Positions 6,806 to 14,940 of a stretch of 16,227 bases of DNA are shown piece by piece. The stretch spans positions 1,546 through 17,772 of the forward strand of contig JAESRU010000114.1 in assembly GCA_016764455.1 (NCBI GenBank), read 5' to 3'. The position numbers and the translations under genes are program-made. Within the stretch, counting starts at the first letter, position 1, and every line of letters starts with the position of its first letter. The notes below the pieces were generated by a model. It did not search any database and was not told the origin of the DNA. It worked only from the letters and a program-made list of their open reading frames with translations. Source of the stretch: Hyphomicrobiales bacterium (lineage in GTDB: Bacteria; Pseudomonadota; Alphaproteobacteria; Rhizobiales; NORP267).

Positions 6806-8467
6806 ATGCAAGAACAAATGCTGATATCAGTCGTCCGGGGGGTTGTTCAAGCCCTTCATGCGGCCCTGCTGCTTTCCGTGATCATGCTTTCCACCGCGCT
6901 CGCTGCGGCGCCCGACAGTATCAAGCAACGGTTTGAATTCCTCGATAACTACCAGAAAAAACCCGGTCTTGTCGGCAACAGTGAGGTTAAGGCCTGGACC
7001 AAGAAGGACAAGGCCGCGTTCTTGCATTATCTGGACATGATCTACGACCGTGCACCTGGCCTCATTGAACGGGCCGTTCAGTATCGACCCGTCAGGGTGT
7101 ACCGGTACAGCAACCCCAAATCCCAAAATCTCACGGCTATTCCTAATACACAGGAACTAATTTTGGCGGATTGGTGGTTCATTTCGCGAGGCAATGTAAC
7201 GAGGCAGAGACGGGACATACTCAATATGCAACCGCTTGCACATGAGATGTTCCATCTGGCCGATCCCTTCGCATCGGTGTCCTATAGCAAGGAATGGCAG
7301 GCCGTGGCCGCGCCTCGGATGCAAAAAGTCCGCGACTACTTCAAGGCGAAAGGCATGGGCATATTCGAAGCCCGGAAGACATCCAAAACATTCGATGAGC
7401 ATGACCCGATCGCCCATGCCCAGAACCTGCCCTATCTCTGGGCGGCCTACGCGATGTACGAAGCTTTGGCGGAGTCGGGAGCCACCATGATCGTGCAGAA
7501 GCACATCAAAATCGCTCCCGAAATGCGGAAAATCCTGAAGGCCAATTTTCTCGACCGGCCAGGCAAGAAAATCCTGGCCAAGATTCTGGCCAATCAGGCG
7601 CTCAGCGCCTGGGAAAAAGGCGACATCAAGAAAGCCGTTGAACTCTTCAGCAAGACCGAGAAGGCAGGTGCAACCTGGGGAAAGTTTTATTCTTTCAGGG
7701 CGAATTTGTGGAACGCGAATCGGTCCGTGCTGAAGGACGCGCTTCGCAACGAATTGCTCGATCTTACTAAGGCGATCAAGATAATGGCCTTCGACGGACC
7801 ATCCGACCTGAATGCACGAGCGCGCCTGTGGGCATTGATCGGCCAGCCTAAGCTCGCCATCAAGGACTATTCGGATTATCTCAATGTCCACGTCTTTATG
7901 GCGGATGTCGTATACAAACGCGCGCTCGCTTATCTAAATGTGGGCGACTTAGGCAGTGCGTTGAAGGATTTCGACCTGCTCATCGCGCGTGAACCTAATT
8001 CTCCCAAGACCCCTATCGCCTATATGGCCCGCAGCTCGGTGAAGGTTGGCCTTAAACAGTTCGACGGCGCGCTTCAGGACATGAACAAGGCAATATCGCT
8101 TAGCCCGAAACCCATACCCCGGCTCTACTTCCAACGCGCCATGATATGGCAAAAGAAAAAGGACACGGCAAAAGCGCTTGCCGATTTTTCCAAAGTAATT
8201 GAGTTAAATGCTGAATTTTTTGACGCCTATTTCAGACGCGGTTTCATATTCATAAGTCTTAAGCGTTTTGATGATGCGATCAGGGATTTTGAAGCGGCCC
8301 ACAAACTCAAGCCACGCAAATTGGGGACGATCATCACGTTGGCATTGTTGGTGAAATACAAGGGTGACACCTCACGCGCCGATGCGCTTTTGCGTACCGC
8401 AAATAAGATTAATCCTGCCCTTACCAAAAAACTCATGGAGAGCATCAAAATTGGTGACGGGAAGTAA
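6806..8467 (+). CDS. Second secreted HExxH metalloprotease-like protein with TPRs, paralogue of gene 1
   Basis: The 553-residue product shares the whole layout of gene 1: a signal peptide (hydrophobic core about residues 17-32, cleavage after ALA or ALAA near 34), then the shared PDSIKQRFEF block, the conserved YRPVRVYR, and the zincin motif HEMFH at residues 146-150 with a candidate third ligand Glu219 in EALAE. His to Glu spacing is 73 residues in both proteins. About six or seven TPRs follow from residue 260, fewer than in gene 1, which explains most of the length difference. The residue aligned with the candidate catalytic Tyr of gene 1 is Trp here, although other Tyr residues are close. 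The ATG at 6806 has TTGAGGA ending eight bases upstream; an in-frame ATG at 6773 has no ribosome site. Its neighbours on both sides are IS481-type ends in the same orientation. The substrate is unknown. Confidence 0.8.
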   Translation: MQEQMLISVVRGVVQALHAALLLSVIMLSTALAAAPDSIKQRFEFLDNYQKKPGLVGNSEVKAWTKKDKAAFLHYLDMIYDRAPGLIERAVQYRPVRVYRYSNPKSQNLTAIPNTQELILADWWFISRGNVTRQRRDILNMQPLAHEMFHLADPFASVSYSKEWQAVAAPRMQKVRDYFKAKGMGIFEARKTSKTFDEHDPIAHAQNLPYLWAAYAMYEALAESGATMIVQKHIKIAPEMRKILKANFLDRPGKKILAKILANQALSAWEKGDIKKAVELFSKTEKAGATWGKFYSFRANLWNANRSVLKDALRNELLDLTKAIKIMAFDGPSDLNARARLWALIGQPKLAIKDYSDYLNVHVFMADVVYKRALAYLNVGDLGSALKDFDLLIAREPNSPKTPIAYMARSSVKVGLKQFDGALQDMNKAISLSPKPIPRLYFQRAMIWQKKKDTAKALADFSKVIELNAEFFDAYFRRGFIFISLKRFDDAIRDFEAAHKLKPRKLGTIITLALLVKYKGDTSRADALLRTANKINPALTKKLMESIKIGDGK

Positions 8468-8507
8468 ATATGACGCGATTGCTCATTTATACTTGCATTT
8501 GTTGATT

Positions 8508-8536
8508 TGTAGAAGTTCAGACCTGATTTGACAGTT
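8508..8536 (+). mobile_element. Left terminal repeat of a second IS481-type copy, mostly deleted
   Basis: TGTAGAAGTTCAGA followed by CCTGATTTGACAGTT matches the inverted end at 6509-6537 with two differences in 29. It is oriented so that the body of this copy would extend to the right. The following 60-odd bases may be IS leader, but no transposase code follows before the tRNA-like stretch at 8603. The copy is therefore a stub. Together with the element on the left it brackets the second HExxH-TPR gene. Confidence 0.7.
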
Positions 8537-8602
8537 CCGCTCTTTGTTTCCTATATGTCTTGTCAAATTATTAGGCTAAGTGGTAGATAAATCGTATTAT
8601 CG

Positions 8603-8662
8603 CCCTGACTGTAACTCCGTTGGGGTGACCCATGCTTGGTTCAATTCCAGGGTCGCCCACCA
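8603..8662 (+). pseudogene. 3' part of a class II tRNA, Tyr-like, ending in CCA
   Basis: The 3' side has exact tRNA geometry: T stem CTTGG/CCAGG (8635-8639 and 8647-8651) around the loop TTCAATT, then seven acceptor bases GTCGCCC, discriminator A, and CCA at 8660-8662. Upstream are a variable arm TGGG-GTGA-CCCA and an anticodon-like loop CTGTAAC with GTA, which would be tyrosine. The anticodon stem has two mismatches, and no matching 5' acceptor strand or D arm is visible, so it is not a functional tRNA. Such 3' tRNA ends are typical attachment sites of integrases. An alternative fold pairs GGGTGAC (8623-8629) with GTCGCCC to form an acceptor and T-arm minihelix. The remaining bases from 8468 to 8722 hold only the IS end described at 8508. 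Confidence 0.5.
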
Positions 8663-8722
8663 TAACAAAATCAATGACTTAAAGTTTCTTTGTCTGAGGC
8701 GACGGCTGTGCTGGATGTGAAA

Positions 8723-11700
8723 TTAATCTTTGGGCAGTCCACCAGAGATTTTCAGACATTGTTCAACCTGGTGCGCCATCACCGATATCCCCTGTTTGGC
8801 TGAGTCGAGTATCTCAAATCTCAGTTCATCCAAATTGGGGTTTCCTGTTGGCTCGCTTTGGTCATAATCGCGCAAGTTGTCGTCATAGCCTTGAATTTTT
8901 ATCCCCAACCCCTCAATAACGCCCGCGCAAAGGGTGTTGTCGGTGTTCAGCAAGGCGCGGGCGCTTGGGATGTCGTAGGTTTGTGTCGGCAAGGTTGGAG
9001 CCCCGGTGTTTTCGGGGATTCCCGTGTTGAATTCCGGGACTTTCGTGGTTGAAACATCCGGGGCCTGCGCCTGATCAACAGATGCTTTGCTGGTTTTGAT
9101 GATTTCGGCGGCCTCTGCTTCGGTGATCCGGGTTAGCCAGAGACCGTTGGTCCATTCTTCGCCCGGAACAAACCTGCAGACGGCGGGGTCGGGTTGGCGC
9201 ATGATCCGCGTGGAGGTGGTGAAACGGTTGCCGCTTGCGTCCAGGGTTGCCTTGAACGGCATGGCTAACCGACCGGGGCATTGCGGATACATTTGACGCG
9301 GCAGAAAATTCTTTCCCGTCATGGTGCGCCCCGAAACCGTGCCTTTTCCGGTGTCTTCGCCGATAACCCAACCAGAGGCCGTCATTTCAGGAGGTCCGTA
9401 TACGAGGATTACGCGAACGGTGTCGCCCTCTCTTACATGGCGAATGATCGTGTTGTGCCAACCCAGCCACAGACCTTCGAACCCCCTGGCAGCCCCGTCG
9501 TCGGGTTTGTCGTTTGCGATCGGCGAGGGCGTTGCAATCGAGGCTGACTCCGCGCCAACAGGCGCACCGGGAAGCGCCACCCCAATTTTGGGCTTTGGCC
9601 GTTTCGGTCCGAATATTTCAGGCAGGATCTTGACGGTCAACGTCACGCTTTTGCCGCTGGCAGTGGCGGTGGCGACCTTGACGGATTGCCGGGGTTGATC
9701 CCCCTGATCCTGTTGGCCAATCACTCGCCCAGCAATAAGAATGGCCCCATTGCCCAGAACCTCGACCTTTTGGGGCGGCGTTGTCAGGACGCCGGGCGGG
9801 GCGTTAGGGGTGAGCCAGGTCTGGCCGTTGGGATCGGTTTGCAAATGCCCTATGACGTTCCCGTCGCGGTCACGAACCGCGCGGGACTGATCCTTGCCTG
9901 TTGCGTTTTTCTGCTTGCGGGTGGCGGGTAGTGATGCGGTCTTGGGCCCCAGTTTTCCCAACCTGTTCGGACCAAGACTGACCGTGCCGTCAGGGTCAAC
10001 GTTGACCTTTTGCGGTGGCGAGGCAAGTGTGCCTTGCGGGGCGTCGGGCACCAGCCAGGCTTGCCCGTTGGGGTCAGTCTCCACCCACCCGACTTCATTT
10101 CCCGATTTATCGATTATCGGGCGACCGGGACGGGGTGGTGATTTTGCGCCGGGTGCGGTTCGTGGTTGCAGCGCAGGTTTGAGCGGCGGTACGACTTTGG
10201 TGGTGGGCTTGAGGGCGGCAGTCTTGGCGGGCGGGGCTGCGCGCCCCAGTTTGCGGAACTGCGAAACGACCTGGCCACCCTGCAAGAGTTGCACTTTCAA
10301 CGGTGGTGGCGGTGTTGCGCCGGGAAATCCCAGTGGCTGATACCACGCCTGACCATTGGGATCCCGGCTGATCCAACCGGTTTGTGTGCCATCGGCATCG
10401 ACCACATTTTGCGGCTGAGCGGTTGTCGGGGCGGGGGTTTGGCCGGTCTGCGAAGGGGTTGGAACCTGGGTTGGCTGACCCGCCTGATTTGTCGGAGCTC
10501 CGCCACCTGTTGGCGCGTAGCCAGCCCCGCGCGCCGATGGTGCGGGTTTGGATTTTGCGGTGTTGGTTTTACCACCAACCAGCCGTTGGCTGACCGTTCG
10601 CGGTTTGGATGCCTTGGCCCTGGCGGGCAACATTTTAGCCGGTTCGACGATGGAAACGGGGGCCTTGCGATAAATCTCGGCCGAAAGCCACTCCATCGTT
10701 TTTTTAACGGCGTTGTCATATTTTGCCGCTTGTTCGCCCGGCAGCATTTCGGCAAGTTTTTCGGCGTTTCCGCGATTGGCTTCGACATCCACGGTTTGCC
10801 GGACAAGCTCCTTTATCGGTTGTAAATCAACACCGGCGATATGGGCCGCATCGAGCAGCCGCAGAAAGTATTTCGACAATTTCCCTGACAGCTTGACGGC
10901 CTGTTTTTGGTTGCTGTTGTAAGCGTTGTAATGGTTGAACTGGGCCTGCAAATACCCCAATTGTTCCAACAAGGATTGCCGGGCCATGTTGCCGCTCATT
11001 GGCAGTTCCAGCGTCACTTGTTTTCCGCTCAAGAGCGAGTCTGCGGTGACCTTGCGTCCGACGGCTTGGGTATTGAACACGACGTGGTTGATCGCCGCCT
11101 CGGTCAGATAGGCTTCACTGGCAAAAAACAGGGCCTTGGATTGGGTGTTGCGGATTTGTTGGGCCAGTTTAGCCTGTTCGGCGCCGCTGGCCTCTTCGTG
11201 AAGCGCTCGCAAATCCATGATGCGTTTCAGCGCTTTGCCATAGAGCTGGTTGGCGGCAAAGTTCTGGGCGTTGGCGTCGACGCCGACTGTCAGGCGATCA
11301 AGCGCGCGGGTGGCTTCGGCGTAGGCCCGGTCGACCCTGTCCATGACATCTTGCAATTGTGTGCGTTCAGCCTCCTTCAGCCCGTCAAGAAGCCGTTGGC
11401 GATGGGCCTGCCAGGCGGCATCGCGGGAATATCGACGCACGCCCAATTGGGCGGCAATCTCTTGGGCCAGGACATCGGTTTCGTTGCCGCCATATTCGGC
11501 ATATCTGGGATAGGTGTAAACATTGGTATCCAGCCGTCCGGCGGATTCGACCCCGCCGATTCCCATTGCCCGGCCCCAGCGGGAGCGAAAGCGTTGGTTG
11601 AACAACAACACGGCTAGTTCGGATTTTTCCCCCTTGAAGCTGAGGTCATAATCGCTGGTCAGATTGACCGACCCGACCGCATCCCACATCTTCTGTCTGG

Positions 11701-12958
11701 AGATGCGATCGGGGCCGTAGATTTCAAGCACCACCTGGTTTGCCAGGCCGTCAACGATTCCGTTTCGCGCACGGGTCAGGATCCGCATGGTTCTTTTTGA
11801 GACCTTGCCTGCCTTGAACGCGTCGACCAGTTTGTGCCAGTCGCCGCTATGATCCTGCAGCAACAGTTGCAGGTTCTGTTTCGTTTCGATGCGGTCGAAA
11901 ACCCTTAAATCGGACGTGTTCTTGCCAAGCTTCCCGCCAGGGATCAAATCGGTGCGCAGGCCGGAAATCGCCTTGTTGAAGGGCATGCCAATCGCCCTGA
12001 GTTCCGCAAGAAAAATGCTGATTCGTAGAACCCCCTCGGCGGTCGGCGGCGCGCCGGATGTTGCGCTGTCGATGGCTTGCAATGTTGCGGCCTCCAGCCC
12101 GACACGACCGGCCCCGCCAAACAGGAACCAATTCCATTCGCGCGCGCCAAGTTCACTCAATTGCGAAAACGGCATGTTCATGATGTCTTTTGCGCCATAA
12201 CGCAGCGCCTCGCCGCCGCGCAGCGCCTTGCCAAATTGACCGGCGATGGCTGATGATCCCTGCAACCCGCCCATGATCAGCAGGTTATGAGCGTAATCCT
12301 TTAGCACGGCGTCAAAAGTCCAGTATTCCTGGTTCAATCCCAGGGACGGGTCCAGCATCATCGCCCCGGCGCGGCTGTAACCCGTGAACAGCGCCGCCTC
12401 GACCCCAAGCCGCCCCAGACCATTCAGCGCAATCCATCGGCTGGCGATATATTCGGTTCCGGCAAAGGACAGCTTGCCGGGGATGATGATGGTAACCAGA
12501 GCCTCGGCGGCGCTTCCGACATTTATTGTTCGGTCAAGCTCGGTCAGTTTGCTGGCCTCATCAAGACCCGTTCCCGCGTCATGGGTGAATGCCTTGGGCA
12601 GGGTATACTTTCCCTTCGCGATGAAACCGCGTTCCACCAACAAAGCATACGCCTTCTTGTGGCGTTTTTTCAGCTTGGTCACATCAAGACGCGAGGCCGA
12701 TAACAGGGCGGCGTTGAACGCGCCAACATCGTTCATTTCGGCGGTAAAGCGATCCAGTACATTGTTATAGTTCCAGGTGCTGCCCCAGGGCGTGTAATCT
12801 GTCGCCAGATAATAACCTTGCGACAAGCCAAGACGATACCACGGGGTTTCAAGGTACTTGTTGTAATTCGCCAGCCCCTTGTCCAGGTTCGCGTTTTGCA
12901 ATTTCGCCAGAAAAGCAAAGAATTTTTGCGGATCACCGCGCTTACCGGACATGACCAA
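8723..12958 (-). CDS. Giant repeat-containing protein, C-terminal piece (about 1,411 residues)
   Basis: This is the longest open piece of the damaged giant gene. Its frame continues without any other stop from the piece ending at 12989, so the ATG at 12958 is probably internal; no ribosome site precedes it. Residues 145-330 contain several Gly/Ala-rich hydrophobic helices (for example LLIMGGLQGSSAIAG) that could meet a membrane. Residues 429-482 hold a nucleotidyltransferase-like motif. Residues 500-770 are helical. Residues 775-850 are a Pro/Thr/Gln-rich linker. Three units with DPNGQ(A/T)W lie at 852-906, 948-1004 and 1028-1082. Residues 1159-1277 form a beta-rich domain with two Cys, and a short tail with two more Cys ends in GGLPKD. 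It converges with the gene at 6806. I do not recognise the family; a secreted toxin-like or surface protein is an inference. Confidence 0.75.
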   Translation of the reverse strand: MVMSGKRGDPQKFFAFLAKLQNANLDKGLANYNKYLETPWYRLGLSQGYYLATDYTPWGSTWNYNNVLDRFTAEMNDVGAFNAALLSASRLDVTKLKKRHKKAYALLVERGFIAKGKYTLPKAFTHDAGTGLDEASKLTELDRTINVGSAAEALVTIIIPGKLSFAGTEYIASRWIALNGLGRLGVEAALFTGYSRAGAMMLDPSLGLNQEYWTFDAVLKDYAHNLLIMGGLQGSSAIAGQFGKALRGGEALRYGAKDIMNMPFSQLSELGAREWNWFLFGGAGRVGLEAATLQAIDSATSGAPPTAEGVLRISIFLAELRAIGMPFNKAISGLRTDLIPGGKLGKNTSDLRVFDRIETKQNLQLLLQDHSGDWHKLVDAFKAGKVSKRTMRILTRARNGIVDGLANQVVLEIYGPDRISRQKMWDAVGSVNLTSDYDLSFKGEKSELAVLLFNQRFRSRWGRAMGIGGVESAGRLDTNVYTYPRYAEYGGNETDVLAQEIAAQLGVRRYSRDAAWQAHRQRLLDGLKEAERTQLQDVMDRVDRAYAEATRALDRLTVGVDANAQNFAANQLYGKALKRIMDLRALHEEASGAEQAKLAQQIRNTQSKALFFASEAYLTEAAINHVVFNTQAVGRKVTADSLLSGKQVTLELPMSGNMARQSLLEQLGYLQAQFNHYNAYNSNQKQAVKLSGKLSKYFLRLLDAAHIAGVDLQPIKELVRQTVDVEANRGNAEKLAEMLPGEQAAKYDNAVKKTMEWLSAEIYRKAPVSIVEPAKMLPARAKASKPRTVSQRLVGGKTNTAKSKPAPSARGAGYAPTGGGAPTNQAGQPTQVPTPSQTGQTPAPTTAQPQNVVDADGTQTGWISRDPNGQAWYQPLGFPGATPPPPLKVQLLQGGQVVSQFRKLGRAAPPAKTAALKPTTKVVPPLKPALQPRTAPGAKSPPRPGRPIIDKSGNEVGWVETDPNGQAWLVPDAPQGTLASPPQKVNVDPDGTVSLGPNRLGKLGPKTASLPATRKQKNATGKDQSRAVRDRDGNVIGHLQTDPNGQTWLTPNAPPGVLTTPPQKVEVLGNGAILIAGRVIGQQDQGDQPRQSVKVATATASGKSVTLTVKILPEIFGPKRPKPKIGVALPGAPVGAESASIATPSPIANDKPDDGAARGFEGLWLGWHNTIIRHVREGDTVRVILVYGPPEMTASGWVIGEDTGKGTVSGRTMTGKNFLPRQMYPQCPGRLAMPFKATLDASGNRFTTSTRIMRQPDPAVCRFVPGEEWTNGLWLTRITEAEAAEIIKTSKASVDQAQAPDVSTTKVPEFNTGIPENTGAPTLPTQTYDIPSARALLNTDNTLCAGVIEGLGIKIQGYDDNLRDYDQSEPTGNPNLDELRFEILDSAKQGISVMAHQVEQCLKISGGLPKD
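9128..9484 (-). other. Beta-rich C-terminal domain of the giant protein
   Basis: About 119 residues starting GFEGLWLGWHNTIIRHV and ending EEWTNGLWLTRI. The regular alternation (VRVILVYG, SGWVIG, GTVSGRTM, FTTSTRIM), the G.W.G opening and the closing GLW.TR strand suggest a small beta barrel of the lipocalin-like kind. One Cys in YPQCPGR and one in VCRF could form a disulfide, which would fit an exported protein. No family name is recognised. Confidence 0.4.
9713..9877 (-). repeat. DPNGQ-type protein repeat, copy 4
   Basis: The unit encodes RDGNVIGHLQTDPNGQTW, LTPNAPPGVLTTPPQKVEV and GAILIAGRVIGQ. It is very close to copy 3 and shares PPQKVEV exactly with copy 1. The pattern of alternating hydrophobic residues suggests a small beta domain. 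Confidence 0.75.
9947..10117 (-). repeat. DPNGQ-type protein repeat, copy 3
   Basis: The unit encodes DKSGNEVGWVETDPNGQAW, LVPDAPQGTLASPPQKVNV and GTVSLGPNRLGKLG. It is separated from copy 2 by about 40 residues of Pro/Lys/Ala-rich linker. Confidence 0.75.
10241..10405 (-). repeat. DPNGQ-type protein repeat, copy 2
   Basis: The unit encodes DADGTQTGWISRDPNGQAW, then a Pro/Gly stretch and PPLKVQLLQGGQVV. It is about 55 residues and the most divergent of the three complete copies, with QPLGFPGATPP where the others have P.AP.G.L..PP. Confidence 0.7.
11513..11674 (-). other. Nucleotidyltransferase-like active-site motif in the giant protein
   Basis: Residues 429-441 of the C-terminal piece read GSVNLTSDYDLSF, and about 36 residues later comes RLDTNVYTYP. 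A GS turn, a D-x-D pair and a third Asp in a beta strand is the layout of pol-beta-type nucleotidyltransferases. The gap between GS and DxD is only five residues, shorter than the common 8-12, so the assignment is tentative. It follows the Gly/Ala-rich hydrophobic segment, an arrangement seen in some toxin-like exoproteins. Confidence 0.4.
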
Positions 12959-12988
12959 TTGATCGACCAGGGTCGGCTCTTCGACAAA

Positions 12989-14881
12989 TCAGGCATCGTG
13001 TTCAAGTTTCAACGCCAGTTGCCGCTGGGCCTTGCCAAGATCAAAAAGACCAATTGCCAGCCGTTTGCCCTCTTTTTTCCAATAGATTTTTTCGCGTTCA
13101 AGTTCGCGCAAATACGCCTTGGCGCTGATGCTGGGATCGCGGGTTTTGTCCTCCATCATCACCGAACGACGTCGCATGCGCAAATAATTCAACTTGTTTT
13201 TCAGGAATATCCGGGTCCAGCCGGTTGGGTCGTCGTCGGTGAACAATTGTTCCAGAACACCGTCGATGGGGCGTTCGCTGGTGCCGTTTATTTCGCTGTA
13301 TATGGTCTTGACCAGGTTGCGGCGGCGGGTGCCGATCATGTTGCCGCTGTCGGGGAACCGCGCGATCCAGATGTCCTGAATGGCGTCCCGTCTGGCGCGT
13401 ATCAGGTTAAGATTAGCCATTTCCAAAATCAGCGTCTTGCGCAGGGAATTACCGCCGGCCATAACCTTGTCCCGCCTGCTTTTAAGCGAGTCCAGACGTC
13501 TTTCCTGGGCCAGGATTTCCCTAGTCAATTTGATCAGCCGGGATTCCAGTTCGGATTTGCTGATCAGCGAGTTCTCCACCTTTGTGCGATAAAAGAGGCG
13601 GTAGCGATTGAGCGCGGTCCTTTGCTGTTGTCGCAGTCGCGCCAGGGTGTCGCCCTGCTCGGCAGAGGCATTTTCGGAAATTTTGGCGATGCCATTCACG
13701 GTTTCCAGGATGATCTTTTCGACCTCTGGTTCCAAGGCTTTTGTCAGCGCCTTATCATAGGCCGCGCTCAGGTTTTTCGAAAGGGTCGCAAGCGCGGCCC
13801 GGTCCGGTTTTTTCAGTGACATCAATCGCTTGCGATCCGCGGGGGTGACAAGTAACATGGTTTTCAGCATGGATGCGCTGATATTGCGAGCGGCAACACT
13901 TTGGCTAAATACCATAGGTAGGCCGCTTTGCTCCTGCTTGTCCACAAGGCGTATGATCGCGGACAGCAAGGCGCGGGTTTTGTCCGGGGTTTGCTGTTCG
14001 TGCGACAACCTCAATACCCTTTCAAACGTCTTGGCGGCGTTGGCAATGTTGCCCTTCTTGAATTCACCAAAAGCCCGGCGAATGGCGGTGTCCAGATCAT
14101 CGCTGCGCCCCGGCCCGGTATAAGCGAGGCGGATCTGGGCCTTTTTTTGTTCCGCCAGATTGACCGATATTGATCGACCGAAAGCTAGAACGCCGGTGTA
14201 TCTGACGCGCTCGATCTTGGGAAGTTGGTTGATCCAGTATTGTATGTTTGAAAACATCCGCTCGGCTTCGGAAATCGTGGTGCCGCTGGTGGTTGCCGCC
14301 ATGAAATCGGGGTCATTCTGGAAATAATACCCGTCAAAATCCCGGTAATATGCGATCGCCGCCCGGATCAGCCTGTTTCGGGCCGTAGCATCTTTTTGAG
14401 CGCGCAGGTTTCGCCAGAACAGATTTTCAACCGCGTGGGCAAGATCGAGCTTTGCCTTGCTGGGCAGGTCGGCGGCAAAGACCAGGCGGCTCAGCGCCAC
14501 CAGCGTGCTCTGGTCCTTGACCAGATCAGCCAGAAAATCGGTGCGCTCTTTCGTGCCGACACCTTCGCGTGGCCATTTTCCCAGAGCGTGCCATGCCGCC
14601 AGCATTGGCGGCATGGCACCTTCGTCATTTTGGGCATCGGCCAGCATTCTGGTAAGGATGGCGTGACCTTTCTTGCGACTTGAAGGATCTTTCCACAAGG
14701 CAAGTGCTGCCTTTAGCGAGACCGTTTTTGGCGCGTTTTCGTCAGCCGCGATTATGCCCAGAAGTGTGGTAATCGCGTTTTTCAGGCGCTCGTGCGGGGT
14801 TGTTCCTTGACCGAACTGCGTGATTATCTGCTTTTCGGCGGGGTTCAAGAACCGCGCGCGCGCCAGCATGTCGCGCAGCAT
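12989..14881 (-). CDS. Giant repeat-containing protein, middle piece (630 residues from its first ATG)
   Basis: This piece ends in a TGA at 12989-12991, and the same frame reads on through FVEEPTLVDQLV into the next piece, so the TGA looks like a nonsense change (TGG to TGA is the simplest) rather than a true end. Upstream of the ATG at 14881 the coding frame also continues (ESLIAEQFGDDPTRF) to the G run near 14973-14977, so that ATG is not the real start. The protein is almost wholly helical. Residues 262-292 (AFGEFKKGNIANAAKTFERVL) look like one TPR-type hairpin. Residues 410-470 are a charged coiled coil. No catalytic motif is seen. Confidence 0.65.
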   Translation of the reverse strand: MLRDMLARARFLNPAEKQIITQFGQGTTPHERLKNAITTLLGIIAADENAPKTVSLKAALALWKDPSSRKKGHAILTRMLADAQNDEGAMPPMLAAWHALGKWPREGVGTKERTDFLADLVKDQSTLVALSRLVFAADLPSKAKLDLAHAVENLFWRNLRAQKDATARNRLIRAAIAYYRDFDGYYFQNDPDFMAATTSGTTISEAERMFSNIQYWINQLPKIERVRYTGVLAFGRSISVNLAEQKKAQIRLAYTGPGRSDDLDTAIRRAFGEFKKGNIANAAKTFERVLRLSHEQQTPDKTRALLSAIIRLVDKQEQSGLPMVFSQSVAARNISASMLKTMLLVTPADRKRLMSLKKPDRAALATLSKNLSAAYDKALTKALEPEVEKIILETVNGIAKISENASAEQGDTLARLRQQQRTALNRYRLFYRTKVENSLISKSELESRLIKLTREILAQERRLDSLKSRRDKVMAGGNSLRKTLILEMANLNLIRARRDAIQDIWIARFPDSGNMIGTRRRNLVKTIYSEINGTSERPIDGVLEQLFTDDDPTGWTRIFLKNKLNYLRMRRRSVMMEDKTRDPSISAKAYLRELEREKIYWKKEGKRLAIGLFDLGKAQRQLALKLEHDA

Positions 14882-14940
14882 AATAAGCTGCTGAAGGCGA
14901 GCCTTGAACCGGGTTGGATCGTCGCCGAACTGTTCGGCAA

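Noticed and set aside
8623-8658. GGGTGACCC/GGGTCGCCC stem as a bidirectional terminator
   Set aside because: There is no T run on either side. The exact T-arm and CCA geometry is better explained by a tRNA end, although an RNA-stabilising role is not excluded.
9713-10405. CRISPR-like or DNA-level tandem repeat
   Set aside because: The spacing is irregular and similarity is at the protein level, with many synonymous differences. These are protein domains, not DNA repeats.
10166-10825. A 219-codon + strand frame, and others at 10907-11617 and 12818-13819
   Set aside because: They lie opposite the giant gene in GC-rich code, have low-complexity or Gly/Phe-rich translations, and lack signals of their own, while the - strand shows clear domains and repeats.
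12989-12991. TGA as a recoded codon (Trp code or selenocysteine)
   Set aside because: Genes 2 and the transposase fragment end at TGA, TGG is used for Trp throughout, and no selenocysteine-type hairpin is evident after the codon. A nonsense change or an error is simpler.
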